Shown here piece by piece: positions 24,887 to 38,600 of a stretch of 64,000 bases of DNA (within the stretch, counting starts at the first letter, position 1; every line of letters begins with the position of its first letter). Origin of the DNA: Parascedosporium putredinis (taxonomy: Eukaryota > Ascomycota > Sordariomycetes > Microascales > Microascaceae). The notes beneath the pieces were generated by a model, which was not told the origin of the DNA, searched no databases, and worked only from the letters and a program-made list of their open reading frames with translations. The position numbers and the translations under genes were made by a program. The stretch is from the NCBI GenBank assembly GCA_949357655.1, contig CASHTG010000015.1, positions 868,001 through 932,000 on the forward strand, read 5' to 3'.

Positions 24887-27547
24887 TTAAAAGGGAGAGA
24901 GCGGTGCCGTCATGGCCGCCCTTCTCCTTCTCCGCGTGGCCGTGCCAGTAGCCCGCGGATCGCGCACAACGTCCTCGACAGTCGGGGCCCAGTCGAAGCC
25001 TTTACGTTCTAGCGCGCGGGCCCGGTAGGGAGCAAAGTTGGGGTCGTAGCCGAATTCTGCCGTCTCCGCGCCGAGGTCGCAGCGTGCGAGCTGAAGCAGA
25101 CCGCCACGGGAGGCGTCGCAACAGAGAACTTGAGGTCTTGGCCGTCGTTGGAAAAGCCAACACCGCCAATCTCGCTAAACACGTCAAAGGTCTGCTTGCA
25201 CCAAAAGTCGCGGGCATCGATAATGTTGATAAAGTCGGCCTCCTCGGTGGCCACGAGGACGCGTTTGCCGCTGCCGAGCGGAGAAAACTTGAGGTTGCGC
25301 ACGCCCGCCATCTCGGAGCGAATCGTGCACAGGGGAATGTTGTCGCCTTGAGAATTCCCCCAACGCCGGGCGTCCCAAATCTTGACCGTCATGTCCTGCG
25401 AGCCCGTGGCGACCGTCCAGCCATCGTCGGCCCAGTCGCACGAGAAGCCAAAGTCGTGGTGACCTTTGAGCTCCTGCAATACCTCGCCGGTTTCGGCATT
25501 GGTCACGACAGCCGTGAAATGATCCCCCACCATGACACGCAAGCGCTTGTCCGGGGACATGGCCGTGCAGTTGACGGGAAAGTTGTACATGGTCTGCAAG
25601 ACAAACTTTTGCGTGGCTACGTCTAGAACGCGGAAGCCGCGGTCGTTTGATGCAAAGGCAGCGTGCGGACTCGCCGAGGTGCGCGCTTCGTATGCTTGGA
25701 CGTGCGTCGTGATTCCGCTTGTGTCGTCGGTGAGCTGGCCTTCGACGTGGCGTTTGTCGGTCGAGTCGAGGTTTTTGATACAGTATTCTCCGTTGAAGGT
25801 ACCCGCCACGAGGACTCGGTCGGTGGCAGAGAGCGTGGAAACCAAGCCCCCGCCGTCCATGTCCTTGAGGTTCAAGAAAAGCTCATCCCTGCCTGTTTGG
25901 GGGTCAATCTGCCGTATCCCGCGAGCTTCAGGGTAGAAGGATTGCATCCTCGACGGGGTGGCAAGGATATTTCTAAGCTGAAAGTGGTTCAGGCGCACAT
26001 TTTTCCGTACGTGCATCCGTCTAAATCTAAAGTAGTTTTCGCTTCTCTGCAGCATCCGGTCCGGGCGGTTCGGCTATGAGGTGGTTATGCAAGTTAGCCG
26101 TGGGCAGTTCATGGATGCAATCTTTTGCTGCTGTCTCTGTGCAACGCTCTCTCAACCCCAGACCCCAACTCCTCGCCGCATCCCGGAGTATGCTCAAAGG
26201 CTTAAGGTTCGGGATTCCAAAGGTACAAACAAGGAGGTAAGGGGAAGGGAGGGGGAGGGGGGAGGAACCCAAAAGAAAAGTGACGTACGCTAAAGGCATC
26301 CGAATGAGCAATGTTGACAAAATTGGTATATGTATTCAAGCGTCGTTCGCGCGCCTCTTTGCGCGTAACGCGCAGGTGAGACCAGTCGATACCCTGGACG
26401 TCGTACTGGTCACCCATAAGCTCGTCGTAACTGACCGACTTTAAGCGAGATGTGTCTAGGTCCTCGACGTAGGGCAGCCATGGAGCCCTATACCGTGGGC
26501 GCCTATCTTCGGGCCGGGAGAGAGCGGGATGCGCCCAGGAGCGCAGAAAGGGCACGAGACCGGGATTAATGGGGACAAGGATCCCGGGAGGTTGGGGGAT
26601 CTGGACACCTGAATTGCCATGGAAAGACGTGGTCAGTGGATGGGGGCCCTCAAGTTCGTCGACATCGTCGTCGGCTGAGGCCATGTGTGGCGGCTCGGGA
26701 ACGCCGAGGTGATCGGGGGTTGGGGCTGGGACAGAAAATCGATATCGTCATTGGGTGGAGGCGGGGCAGGATTATAGGAATGCACCTGGGGCATATCGAA
26801 GGAGGGCAGGTGTGGATGAGGAAACGAGGAAGCTGGTATGTCGTCCGTGTAGGCTGTCTGCGGAAACACGGGCGAAGGGCCGCCGACGGGATCGGGTATC
26901 GTATGGTAGAGAGGCGGTACATGGGGGAATGTGGGGGAGGAGAGAGAGGTAACGGCTGAGACATGTGGGTTATGCGAAGGTATCGCGGCGTGGTGGTGAT
27001 GCGGAGGGGAAAGTGGGTGTGCGGTTTGTATCAGCGGAGAAGGCCACGGGTGCGGCGGACCTCCCTGGTGCGTGGTGCTGGTAAATGCATAGGCACCTTC
27101 ATGGCCGGGGCCTAGCGACGCACCGCCATCGCTATCGCTCATGTCGACATCTCCGTCCTCATCCTCGTCCTCGTCTCCGTCCTCGTCCTCATTCTCACCA
27201 TCATCCTCTTCTTCATCTTCGTCCTCGTCCTCGTCCTCGTCTTCGTCATCCTCGTCCTCCTCCTCTTCGCTGGCTTCGTGATGTGTGGGCACGTAAGGGT
27301 GGGTATACGAGAAAAAGGGATAGGCGGGTGTTGATATGGCCTGTGTAGTATAGTGGGAGGGGATCTGGGCGGTATGGGAGGTGAAGTGAAGCGCGTTCGC
27401 GTTCACGTCGTCGTCGTCGTCGTCGTACATGTTATCGGAGCTGTCGGGCTCGTGGTGGCCGTTGGGGTGGTCGTCCGAATCGCTCGCGGAATCGGCATAG
27501 ATGGGTATAGGGAGGACGGGACCAGGACCGTGGCCCTGGGAAGGCAT
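24887..27547 (-). CDS. WD40-repeat protein of the S. pombe SPAC2A9.03 type, acidic N-terminus, frame-broken
   Basis: This looks like a fungal WD-repeat protein of unknown precise function. Residues about 60-140 include a very acidic tract of Asp and Glu, followed by a Pro/His/Ser-rich region to about residue 280. The block from 'DDDVDELEGPH' to 'AHSDAFS' precedes the intron. The C-terminal half folds as WD repeats; the clearest is 'CDWADDGWTVATGSQDMTVK' followed by 'IWDAR'. One intron, 26288-26074, donor GTACGT, branch GCTAAC, acceptor CATAG. Frame jumps lie at the G5 run 26715-26719 and near 25117. After each, the other frame carries the expected continuation ('PEPPHMASADDD' and 'ASRGGLLQLARCDLG'). 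Restoring one base at each gives about 815 residues ending 'MTAPLSPF'. Family assignment rests on the overall layout; function is unassigned. Confidence 0.82.
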
Positions 27548-27761
27548 CGTGACCCAGAGGTTTCCGCGGTGGGGGCGCGGGAAAAGCCGTTCGATGTCAG
27601 TCCGGGAAAGGGCTCGACCCGGGTCTGACGCTCTCCTTCCTGGAGAAGTCCTAAAGACCGCTAAACACCTCTCCTGTTTACGTGAAATCGGTCACCATCT
27701 GATCGCGGATTCTGGATATGTCGCAGCCTCCTCCGGGAGGGGAGGAAGCGTCGAGGTTTCG

Positions 27762-27790
27762 GGTCGCGGGTCGCAGGTCGCAGGTCGCGG
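27762..27790. repeat. Short tandem repeat of GGTCGCG/GGTCGCA units
   Basis: About four heptamer units differing only in the last base, upstream of the WD40 start codon. Confidence 0.8.
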
Positions 27791-28940
27791 GCAGCAGCGT
27801 GCAGGAAGATGGCGTATCGTAGCGAGGGTTGGGAAAGCAATGAGATAGGTGCCTAGGATACGGCGGGGGTGGGAAAGGCGGGAAAATCGACAGCGACGAA
27901 GGAGGATATGAGAACGGCGATGAGAGGGCTCAACTCAGGGCTAGCCGTTTTCTCAATCGCAGGCGTGGACCGTCTACGATGCGAGAGAGCTTAGCGCAGG
28001 CGGCGAACGATGACCGGGCCGGAAGGCGTTGCAACAGGTGTCAACTGATTTGGGGGATCTTGGGAGCGTTGCTTTTTGCCCTGCTTGCTCCGATCTTCTT
28101 CTGTCTTGTTCTTTTTTTTTTTTCGGAGGGGAGGGCCTTCTTTGAGGCGATGGAGCAAAGGCTCGAACAAACCTCCCGGAGAAGAAAAAAAAAGCGACTG
28201 GTTGGAACAAGGGAAAGAAATGCAGAAAGAGATAAGCAGAGGATGTGCTGCGCAGTAACAAGGAATCCGGAGGCAAACGGGGCAGGGACCTTTTCTTCAC
28301 ATGGTCTCTTTCTCCCTGTTCCTTGGCCCTTTGCTTTGGGGTGGTCTTCTTTTTCGGTCTCGCGTCCGTTTTGTTTTCGGTGTTGTCGAGGCTGAGTGTT
28401 GTCGATCGATGAGTTGGCGGGTTGTGGGTGTACAAGGAAGGCCCAAGTATTTGGGGCCAGTGGTGGGGAGGGAATTAGCGGGCCGGGGAAGAGGGTAGAG
28501 GGTAGAGGGCAGAGTGGGAGAGGCTTGAGCTGGAGAGGGCGATGAACGATTAAAGAGGAGGGTGGCCTTGGGTGGTCTTGGGTGAAGCGTGGGCGGACGC
28601 GATGCGGAGGCGAGATAATATGGGACAGAAGGAGAGAGAAGCAATAACAAGAGGGTGCGAACCAACAACACGACCGAACAATGACCAACGATGCTCTCCA
28701 AATTAATGCTGGCAAGGGACGGACAGGGATATTGATGAGAATTGGGGGACAGGAAAAGGAAAAGAAAAAGAAAGGAAAAAAAAGAACGTGAGGCCGGGTT
28801 GGCAATGGCGGAGAGATGTACTATACTATGGCAGGGAAGTACCAATTAAGGTCCAAGTTGCAGTTGCCGCTGAGGGGACGGGACAGAACATTGAACATTG
28901 AACAATGGTTGACACTGGGCCAGCACCGGGATAGGACATT

Positions 28941-28962
28941 GGGGCACTGGGGCACTGGGGCA
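28941..28962. repeat. Octamer repeat GGGGCACT, nearly three copies
   Basis: Two full copies and a partial third copy in direct tandem. Confidence 0.85.
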
Positions 28963-30715
28963 TATGTTCCCATTGAATTTGAGCCTGGGTGCGAGGGTGC
29001 AAGGGTGCTAGCTCGAGAGCGTGCTGGGGTCAAGATGCTAGCACTAGGGTCGTCGGCTGGCGGGCGGCAATCAGCACTGGCCAAGGTCAAAAATGAGTGC
29101 TCAGGACATCAATAGATGATAGCATCAATCGTGGCTGAATCTGCAAATCTAGAGACAGAGATATATATGGATACAGCATAAGGGTCCAAGTACTTCACCA
29201 AGTTGATACCAATACCTCGGTGCTCAACTCCAGAGTGTGGTCAATGGTTACATGTAGACTCCAATTGATCAGTTGATGTTCGTTGACCCCATAATGCCCA
29301 ACATCCTGGATAGTCGACCTTGCTCGATCCCCCTCGCACCAGCACTCAACCATTTCCCCGGTTCTTCAGTGCTCCGTTTCGCGCGGCGCTGCAGGTGGAC
29401 GCCCCTTAGGATCCCATCATTTGGTCTTAATCCATTCCATCAAGCGGATCGAATAGATCTCTCCTCATTCCATTATGCCCCATCATCCTGCTTGCTGCAT
29501 GAGCTGGGAATGCGGCATGCTCTCCCCAACCCAACTCCCTTGGCCGGCGCCATCCCTCGGGAGCATTGAATTCTCGAATGGACCTGTTGCTGATTCGTGC
29601 TCTCCGACTGTCCGTCCACTGTCACTGCAAGTAGGTGCGAAGTACCATAACCTCCATCGACTTGTAGAATAAATCAAGATGTATTGCTCTACCGATCCTC
29701 ATGGGCCCATTCCGTGAATGCCTCTCCATCTTTCAACTTCAATGGACCATGATTTGATCTGCTGGTGAACAGCGCCGCACTCGTTTGGCTTCACTAGATC
29801 AAGTTGGCGCCATCCTACTTCGAACATTTCGTAGCGTACCGAGGTAATAGGTCGAAGAGCGCTTGGAACATTCCATTACCTGCTGCTTCCCGCTGAACGC
29901 GAGGTACCTCTTGACAGAGTGCCATTCATCTTTCCATGGACCCATTCAGCCATTTAGATCCAATGGATGGATGTACACTACTCAAAAACGATCAATCAAC
30001 CAAATGGGTCCAGGTCGCTGTGGCTTCGTGCGGAGAAAGGCTAATTCGGCCACAGGTCTCAGCACGAGGTATTCCATCTCCGGTGAAAGGCCCAGAATAC
30101 CTCTAATTGGTACAACCGTCTGTATACCGAAATACATTGGGGTACTCATTGGATTCAACTCTATGCATGTTAGACTGTCGGAGGAAACCTCGGAGAGGAG
30201 GCAAGGAGGCCAGGGAACCTCGAAGCCAACAATCAACATTGAAGTGTAATCGATGCCCTTGCCAGGCGGGAGGGTACTTGTACAGATGGATCAATTCTAT
30301 ACATGCAGCCAACTTTGGATTCAGGACATTGAGCACAGTCATTGGCAAACCGCCCCCTCTTTACCACTACCAACCCTGACCTGCCGACTGTTGAAGACTG
30401 TTGACGGGGCCTCGATCTCGGCTTCTGTGACTTCACAGGGGTATGAGGTACCTAGAGAGTCTGGATATTTGCATGTTTGGCATCCCCATTCTCCCATCCG
30501 CCCACCAGCTTTTGGGTAATTAAAGAGTAAAAGAGAGTAGACGATAATAGATGAAGAAGAAGAAAAAGGGAAAAAGAAGAAAGAGGGGAAAGCAGAAGTG
30601 GCCCAAATGGCCAATCAACCCCGAAACCCAACTCAGCAAGACACCGGGTTGTCTTCGCCGACGACGGTCTCAGGCTGGATTGGACTCGACTCGGTGGTGA
30701 CTGATCAACTTCGGC

Positions 30716-30735
30716 AGGGTAGGGTAGGGTAGGGC
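30716..30735. repeat. Pentamer repeat AGGGT, three copies plus one variant
   Basis: Three AGGGT units followed by AGGGC. It resembles telomeric DNA at a glance, but the unit is five bases, so it is not a telomere tract. Confidence 0.85.
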
Positions 30736-31174
30736 AGGCCAAAGCATGGTAGGCAGGTAGGTTAGGGCCCAGCACAGTCTTCCAAGTCTCAAGTGCTCAC
30801 AGTCTCACAGTCTCACAACTTGATAGCACCCGGCAGGCAAGGTGCCTTGTTTGGACTCGGGCAATATTAGCGGCTGCCCCCAACCTTTTCCCTTATGGGC
30901 GGCGGGCAGGTAGTAGTGTGCTGCGCCGCTGATAAGTTGTCCGTTAAACAAGGAAAATGAATCAAGATATGTGATAGAATCATCCGGGTTGAGGTCAGGT
31001 GCAAGGACTAGCAGCACATAGTGACAAAGGGAGGGGGAAAACCATGAAACGAAAAAAAGTGATGCGGCGGCAGCAATGTCAGTGTCAGTGCCGCCGGGAA
31101 CAGGGCGACGACCCTTGGATCGGAGCGGGATTCCGTCCCGCCGCGTTTCCCTCCACGCTCCATCTCCTTCACTC

Positions 31175-31203
31175 GCTCTCTTTCTCTCTCTCTCTCTCTC
31201 CTC
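31175..31203. repeat. CT-dinucleotide microsatellite
   Basis: Nearly pure CT run with one TTT interruption. Confidence 0.9.
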
Positions 31204-31938
31204 CATATCTTTATCAATATTCTCTATAGTCTAAACACCCCCATTTTGTGTCCCTTGAGAGGCACACCTGGCACACCTGGGTGAGCCGGCCGGCCGGCGT
31301 GGGGAAGAGAGAAAAGATTGAGGGTCCTCTCAGGGGAGGAAGAGGAGCGGCCACAACCGCCGCCTGCACTGATCGACTGCGAGGGAAAGGGTGCACGCCA
31401 CAGCCACCAGCGACGAGGGGAAGTGGAGGGAAGAGGGGGTGGCCACCAAATGAATGAAATGCGCACCATCATCATCTCTCCCACGACTCATTTCCCCCAG
31501 CCCTCTTTGGCGTTTTGCATCGCTGTCTGCAGCTAAACAAGAAGAAAGAAAAAAGGACTTGATTGATGGCAACGGACCGAGGGAAGATTCTCGTCATTGT
31601 CCCTGTTCTCGTTGACCGGTACACCCGTGGGGAGGCGGGGGCGGCAAATCCCAGGCCAAGGAAGTTGAGAGGAGCCCACAAGGGTCCCGTGGCCGAGTGC
31701 TTCGCTCTCCTCGCGGATCACAGGTGCTCAATGCAGCAGCCGCTGAGGGGCGGCACGAGCAGCCACTTGACTTTGACGAGACATTGTGTGCAGAGCGAGT
31801 GGAGAGAGCGGGGATGGTGGGTGGGTTGGCGGGATGAGGTGGGAGTTGATATTAAAGACAAGATCCGACCCGTCGTATTATTCCGCCCGGGGGACCCCCT
31901 CACCCTTCCCTTCCCTCCCATTCCTCAGCTTGGGAAGT

Positions 31939-31959
31939 CCCCGTCCCCGTCCCCGTCCC
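31939..31959. repeat. Hexamer repeat CCCCGT, three copies
   Basis: Three direct CCCCGT units ending in CCC. Confidence 0.85.
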
Positions 31960-34900
31960 AGTTGTTCCAAAGGCGTGGAGTAATAATTAGTTTAGTCGGT
32001 CCATCAGACTCGCCGAAAATGAGACATTGAGCTCGGGAACAATTGACAACCAGGCAGACTTCAATATTCGAATATCGCTGCTGATTTATCCCCCCTCTTT
32101 CAGCTGCCCGATAATAGCTTACGGTTTCCATTCTCTCGCCGACCTTCCTCTCCGAGTCCACTCGTACATAGTAGAAGGCATTCGTGTACATCCACCAAGG
32201 CCACAGCATGCTGCCAATGTCGCTTCAACCGCGGGCATATTAATAGGCCACTGCTGCTACTGCTGCCCTTGGCGCTGGGCTCACGCACGTAACATTGCAA
32301 TGATGGAGCCAGCTGGCACGAGGCATAAATGAACCTTCCCCTCTCGAAGGGAGCACGCTTGATGAGGGAGCTCGAGAAGGCCCTTCTGTCGCCGCGCTCG
32401 GATCCACGCTCTCGGTGCCCTGTCATTCTAGGTCGGATCGAGGATGTTTTGGGGTCTTTTGGATGCTACTCCATGGCCTCGCCGAGCTGCTGGCGCTCCC
32501 ACTGATCAATTGATGCGTGCCCCCCCATTGATGGCACCAAACACCCTTGATACCACCTAAAGTCGCATCAGAGATACATCAAATTTGATGGAATGGGTCA
32601 CCCAAACCGCTTCACCAGTTCAGCTCCCCTCACGTTTTCCCCGTACTCGTAGAACAGCTCGCCCTGGCGATGTGGTGTTTTATTACCAATCCCATGAATC
32701 GACAACGGGATGCGAGAGGGACGGAGAGCACGCTCTCTTGACGTCCCACCCTCGACCCCTTCCCCACTCTCCAGTGCAGCAGGGCCTGCCTTATCCTCAC
32801 ATATGTGTGTCCGTCCCTCTTGAGGTTAAATAATAAGTTTCTCAACTCTTGGGATCAACTTGTGTGTCTTTGGCCGACGTGGAATCGTATCCGAAACGTC
32901 ATCTTTTGGGGGGTTTGGCCTAGCTGACCATCCCTTCCCGTCCTCCATTTCAAGGGTTCTCTCCGACCATCCACTTGCATTCCCAAATCCCGCTGATGGG
33001 CCGCACCTTTTCTCGCTCAAGTTCCCAAAATGGGACGGGGTAGGTGTCCGAAGAAGATAAAACGTGAGGGAGAGAGAGAAAGAAGAAAAAGAGAGGGGAG
33101 TGGAGAGAAAGGTGCGGGAGGTTGGAGAGATTGCGGAATGGGCTCACGCATTTCACTTCTGCACCTGTCCCATTTGGAGCAATCTGGGCCAGCCCAGACA
33201 ATCTCTCGACCCTTTTCCTTGAGCGAGCTCGAGGCCTTTCTCCCAGTTTTTGATGCAAAATCTTGTCTTCCTACCTCGCTCTCCCCTCTCTCTTCAACGC
33301 CCCTCGTTTGTTTCCTTTGTCTTCTTTTTTTTTTTTCCTTCTTCTCATGTTCCCTTGCCGTTTTTCTTCTGATCGACCTCCGAGTGTGGGCATCACAAAC
33401 CTCGGAGACGTCGCTGGCTCGACGCCCTCAGAGCTGAGGCATCGCACAACGAGGGACGGGGCAAGAGTGAACAACCCAGACAAGGGTTCTTTCCACACGC
33501 TCTACTCTACAAGCCCCCCTCCTTCTTCTCTTCCAAACAGGGACGAAAGAAAAGATACACCAATACTCGTCCCCTATGCACCTCTTTTTCCCTTGTGCGA
33601 CTCCGCCGGCTCGGATGCCCTCGCTTGTCCCACGTCGGACCCGTCGAGGAGATCTTCGTGACTTGTAGATTGTGATACGGAACCTTCCATAATCAGCGGC
33701 CCTACCGCTCTCCCGTTGTTCCTTTTCCGCTGCGGTTGTGGCCAGGGTGATCCATGTTGTCCGACCAAGCGTCGATGCGAAAAGGTGAATGGAAAGCCCA
33801 TGCACTCCCCCACTAATCCACCAACCCGAGTCTCCTCCCCAAAACAATGAAGTGCAGAATGGCCTCGGCCAGTTCTCCTCCTGCCTCAACCGCCCTCGAC
33901 CCTTCTAGATGCAGGTGAGCTGATACAGATCCATGCTATTCACGACAAGAGGGCTCGCTCGCCCTTTTCTCATGTCGAAGCGGAGCCATGCAGCAATGAT
34001 CAAACCATCCCCCCTCGCCTTTTCCCCCTCCTCAACACAACGATAGAGAGGCTCAGGGCCCCAAAAGGAGGACGCTGGCACTTCTCTTCAAGGGGATAAG
34101 AAGAGAGAGAAAAATAAAGAAGAAAAAGAGGAAACGGACTCAAGGGGTAGCACAGAAAGCCCCCGCGTGTTGATATCGCTCATCCACCTACTTGTGCTTG
34201 CTTCCTTAGGCCCTGGATTCCTGCTAAGATCGAGACCACCTCCGATGTGTGAACCCTAGCACCACATCAGGCACAGACGATGTGCCGGCCAAGGACCAGG
34301 CCTCCCAAAGTCACCTTCCGCTCCTTGGATGGACCCAATGACCCTCCCATCCACTTTGCACAAATTGAACCAGCTTGGTGTCCGGGTCTGAAGCCTCCTA
34401 AAACCCGGCCAGCCCATGCATGTCTTCCCCTCTCCTATCACACCATAGCTATTTCTAGACCTTGACGAAAAAAACCTGTGGCCATGGAACGGCGGACGAT
34501 GGTTGAGGGCTTCTAGCGGAAGGCCACCCCGAGATACTTGTAAATGGTTTGGAAACTCGAGGTTTCCCTCCTCGATTCAATTGCGTTGCGTTAGACCGAG
34601 GGGACGACTCATAGTCAGCCGACCTGGAAAATTAAGCCCAAGACTTCGAGGAAACGAGTGCCTCCAAGGATCCAAGGCTGGAAACTAATGAGCCCCCGTA
34701 CTAAGAGAAGAGAAAAAGGCTTCGTGGCAAGAATAGAGAACATGGCCGGGCCGAGCTATTGTGCTTATCTCGCCAGCATTACATCAAGCATTCCCGACAG
34801 TCAGTCTCGGGTTGCAAACGAAACGCGCATCACTCTCACCCTCCACCACATTTCCTCCTCGACCCTACATATAGCCACATACACATTCACCAATGCCCGC

Positions 34901-35689
34901 CTTGGTTACGCGGAGATCACCCGCCCCAACCAACCGGAGAACAAGACAGGAGAAGGGGTGCGGGGAACATCAGTTTCTTGGTATCGGGGAGTGTGTGGCA
35001 TTCCTTGGCCGAGCGCATTCCCTAAAGATGGAAAACAAAAAAAGAGTAGTATTGTTTGAACCTAGGGAGTATAGTGTACGTCTAATCAGGCACTGAATCA
35101 CGGCGAAAGACAAAGAAAAGACAGCCTTCCGCAAACAAGGAATTAGAGAAAAAGAAAGCGAAGACAAGCCTGGTGGTGAAGGGGAGGGAAAAAAAAAAGT
35201 ATGTACAGGATCGTGTAGGAGGTTCCTCGTGTCAGGGATAAAGACGCCGCTCCAATGCCTCCGAAAAAAGTCCGCTCTCTATACACAGCAGAACCCATGA
35301 AAACAGGATAGATACTAAGGTAAGAAAGGAGAAAGGGAAAAAAAGAACAAAAAAACAAATAAAACGGGGGCGTAAGATGGCTGGTCAAACTCAAAAACGG
35401 AGGAGGGGACTCGTGGGTTAGCCTCGCCAGTCCTCCTCCTGTATTAAAGTATGTGGGTGTTTTCCAGCTCTAGTTGGCTGGTATTATTGGTTCGTACAAC
35501 AAAAGTCGTGTTGTGATCATGTCTTGCTCAATTCCTGGCGGTCCATCTCTCCATCGGATCGTGGTGAAAAGAGGCCAAGGGAAAGGCTTGCTATTGCGAA
35601 AAGCATCCGGTATCGGACGACGAGCCCTGTCCGGATAGTGCGAGAAAAGAATGGTTAAGATGGCACAATGCCCGGGCTACCAGAGCCTA

Positions 35690-38600
35690 TCACGCGTCTG
35701 AGTAGTAGTCGTCGTGGTAGGCTTGCCCAGGAGGTGCAGACCAACCTCCCGCGCTTGATGCTCCCCCAGCAACGTTCTCTCTGGAGGACCAGAACTGGAG
35801 ACGTGCCCGGCGGTCGCGTTCAAACTCGGCCCACCTCTTCATCGTGATCTTGCTACTATCGAACTCTCCCTCGTATTCAATGCCGCCCTTCTTAACCTTC
35901 TCATCCGCCGTCTTCCGCGTATCGCCCCAGGAGAAGTCGTCAAACTTCCAGAACGAATAGGCAGGAAGAACAAAGTTCCAGATTGGGAGCGAGAAGAGGT
36001 AGATGACCATCCATCCCATGTAAGTCCAAGAGTGGGCAGTAACCACAATAAGAATGGCAGGGAGACCGAGGATGAGACCCAAGAGGATCAAGGGAATAAT
36101 CTGAGGCGGCGAATTGATAATTGAGATGATGACTGCGCAACAGCCCAAACGTTAGCGGGATATGTTCTGCGATGGAAAGAGCAACGAGCAGGGAGGGGAA
36201 TAATGCCCGACTCTACAAAATGGAGCCGGGTTCAGGTAAGCTACTTACTGACGTAGAAAGTGAAGGCAATGGCGGCGGGGAGAACAAGGGTTCCAATGAG
36301 CTCAATAAAGACGACAAATTGCATGCTGAAGCAGAAAGTGCCACAGAGATCACGCACGAGGACAAGTTCCATGAGGTTGTGGATGGTTGAGTTGATCCAA
36401 CGACGACGCTGCGAGAGCAAGACGCTGAATGTGTCAGGCACCGTGGTCTTGCACACGGCCTGGGGCACGAATACCTGCTTCCTCTTGGGGAACGTCCTGA
36501 GCATAAGTGTTGATAGGTATCGATCCTCACCGAGAAGCAGCAAGTTCTTCGTGTGAAGAGTGTCGACCACATTCTCCGAGTAGTGCTCGACAACGTCAGG
36601 GTTGGCAAGAATGGGGACCCAGTAATTCTGGGCGCCCTTGGGGGCCTTGATTCGGTACATGCAGAAACAGCCGGGCAGACACGTTACACCACCAAAAACG
36701 GACTCAAACGACTTGGACAAGTGGTGAGAGATGAAGTACTCAAAGACCTGGATAGCGGACACCCAGCTTTGTCGTTTGTTGGCAATCTTGGTCTCGCCAC
36801 ACAGTCCCATGATTTCGGGATCCTTTACCATGGCCGAGATCATGTGCGTAAGGCTGTCGGGGAAAACTTTGGTGTCGGCATCTACCATGAGAACCACTTC
36901 ATAGTAGTCAGGCGATATACCCGTCACTTTCCAAAGCCCGTTGAACATTTCGTACTCCAGTTCCGTCATTCGCTCGTCAAACATCACCTTTTGAAGGAAT
37001 GACATGAGTACAATCTGGCTGTCACGCTTGCCACGGTTACCGGGCTTCGACGTCCTCATCTCATCAGGAGTGCCACACTTGACCACGACCATCATAGGGA
37101 CGCGCTGCTGTTTATCGAGAGGGATGGAGGAATCGGCGCCATAGTCGTAGAATCCCGAGTAGATTTTGGCCATGTTGTGTCGCTTGGAGCCACTTGCGAC
37201 GGCGACGTACGAGAAGGCTTGCACTTCTTCGGGGGCCATGGCGTGGTCCTTGAGCATGCCCAAGACAATCTCAGGTGTCGAATACTTTTCGCCCTTGCCC
37301 TTGATGATACCATCACAGATGACCAGGATGACCTTGTGGCTGTTAGGGTAATCTGTCAAGGCGATCGAGTCGAGAGTTGTGCGAAGACCTTGAGCACCTT
37401 CAGAATACGCAGTGACGAGGCAGATGGCGTGAGCAAGAGGGAAACCAAATGGCATCCAATCACTGGGAGGCTGGGGCACGACCGCTTCGTGAATAAAGCC
37501 AGCGGGGCCAGGACCCTCTGTGGGGCTAGTGGTGCTCGCATAGGGATCTGACCGGAGAAAGCTTGTTCTGCTGTCATTACGCTGCTGGTACATGGAGCCG
37601 GGATGAAGGCTGCTTCCTGCACCTTGGCTAGCCATAGTGGTCGGGACACGTTTGTTCAGGCTACGATCAGGGCCATTCACCGACGAAAAGCGCGAGGTGG
37701 TTGGCAAGAATGAGCCTCGCTTACTTCCTCGATCGGACCCCGCTCCCGCAACGCTGCTACCCATATCTCCCGGGATACGGGGCGGGGCGCTGTAGATGTC
37801 CTCACTCCAATCCTCAATTTGTCGGTTTCTCTTCCTTATGTCCGAGGTCTGAGAAGTCTTGGAGGCGGCATAGTTGCGGCTAATGAACCACTGGAAGATG
37901 AGTGCGAGAACAAATCTGGCGCACACCACAGCGAGAATGAGCACAAGGGTGCAGTAGAGGACAACCTTGGCTGCAATACAGCCAACGGTTTCTGTGTCTA
38001 CCGTGCCAACTTTGATAATCTCTTCAAGGCATTCAGCGACCTGCTTGTCGTCGGATGCCTGGAAAGCACGAGTCACATCGCGGCCACGAATAGCCTGATT
38101 CACAGCCGTGTTTCGGTTCCGAAGCTCCTTGAAGCGGTTGGGGATGGTGACTTTGGTTTCGTCCAAGAAGTCGAGAAGCTGCAGGTCGAGCACGTTGCCT
38201 GAATAGACAATGAGATTGCGCGTACTGTTGCGGATATCATCCCAAGTAAAGTAGACATCTGCCGAACCCTTCAGTTGGCGATAGAAGGCATTGCGGGCGG
38301 CGGTGCTGGTGTGGCAAGCGTATCCTACATATGGGGGCGAGGTAGTGTTGGGGCGGCTGGAGCCGTCCTGATTGAAAGTTGAGCAGGGGAAATACCAGCC
38401 GAGGTCTCCGTTGCTGTTGGTGACAACATCAGAGTTGGCAGCCCTGGTGATGAGGCCCTTGCACCGGCCATTTACGTTTTGAAAAAGGAAACTGCCGTCT
38501 TTGCCGCTATTCTTTTCCGGCAAGTCGAACAGGATGTTAGCAGCCTGTCCGTTTTGGCGGATAGGAATACCTTCAGCAACAGGATGACCAGAGTTGGAGA

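Larger units (their letters stand above)
27548..35689. other. 8.1-kb gap with no recognised gene
   Basis: This lies upstream of the WD40 gene and downstream of the chitin synthase. It contains several short tandem repeats (27.76, 28.94, 30.72, 31.18 and 31.94 kb). Open frames such as the minus-strand one at 28.0-28.8 kb are low-complexity Pro/Ser/Phe sequences, typical of pyrimidine-rich leader DNA. No family motif was found. Confidence 0.5.

Noticed and set aside
25084..25626. 180-codon plus-strand frame opposite the WD40 gene
   Set aside because: Antisense to conserved WD40 coding sequence, with no motif of its own.
28041..28805. 254-codon minus-strand frame upstream of the WD40 gene
   Set aside because: Low-complexity Pro/Ser/Phe/Arg sequence from pyrimidine-rich DNA, most likely leader or promoter.
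30716..30735. Telomere-like AGGGT repeat
   Set aside because: Five-base unit with only four copies, not the TTAGGG repeat; not at an end.
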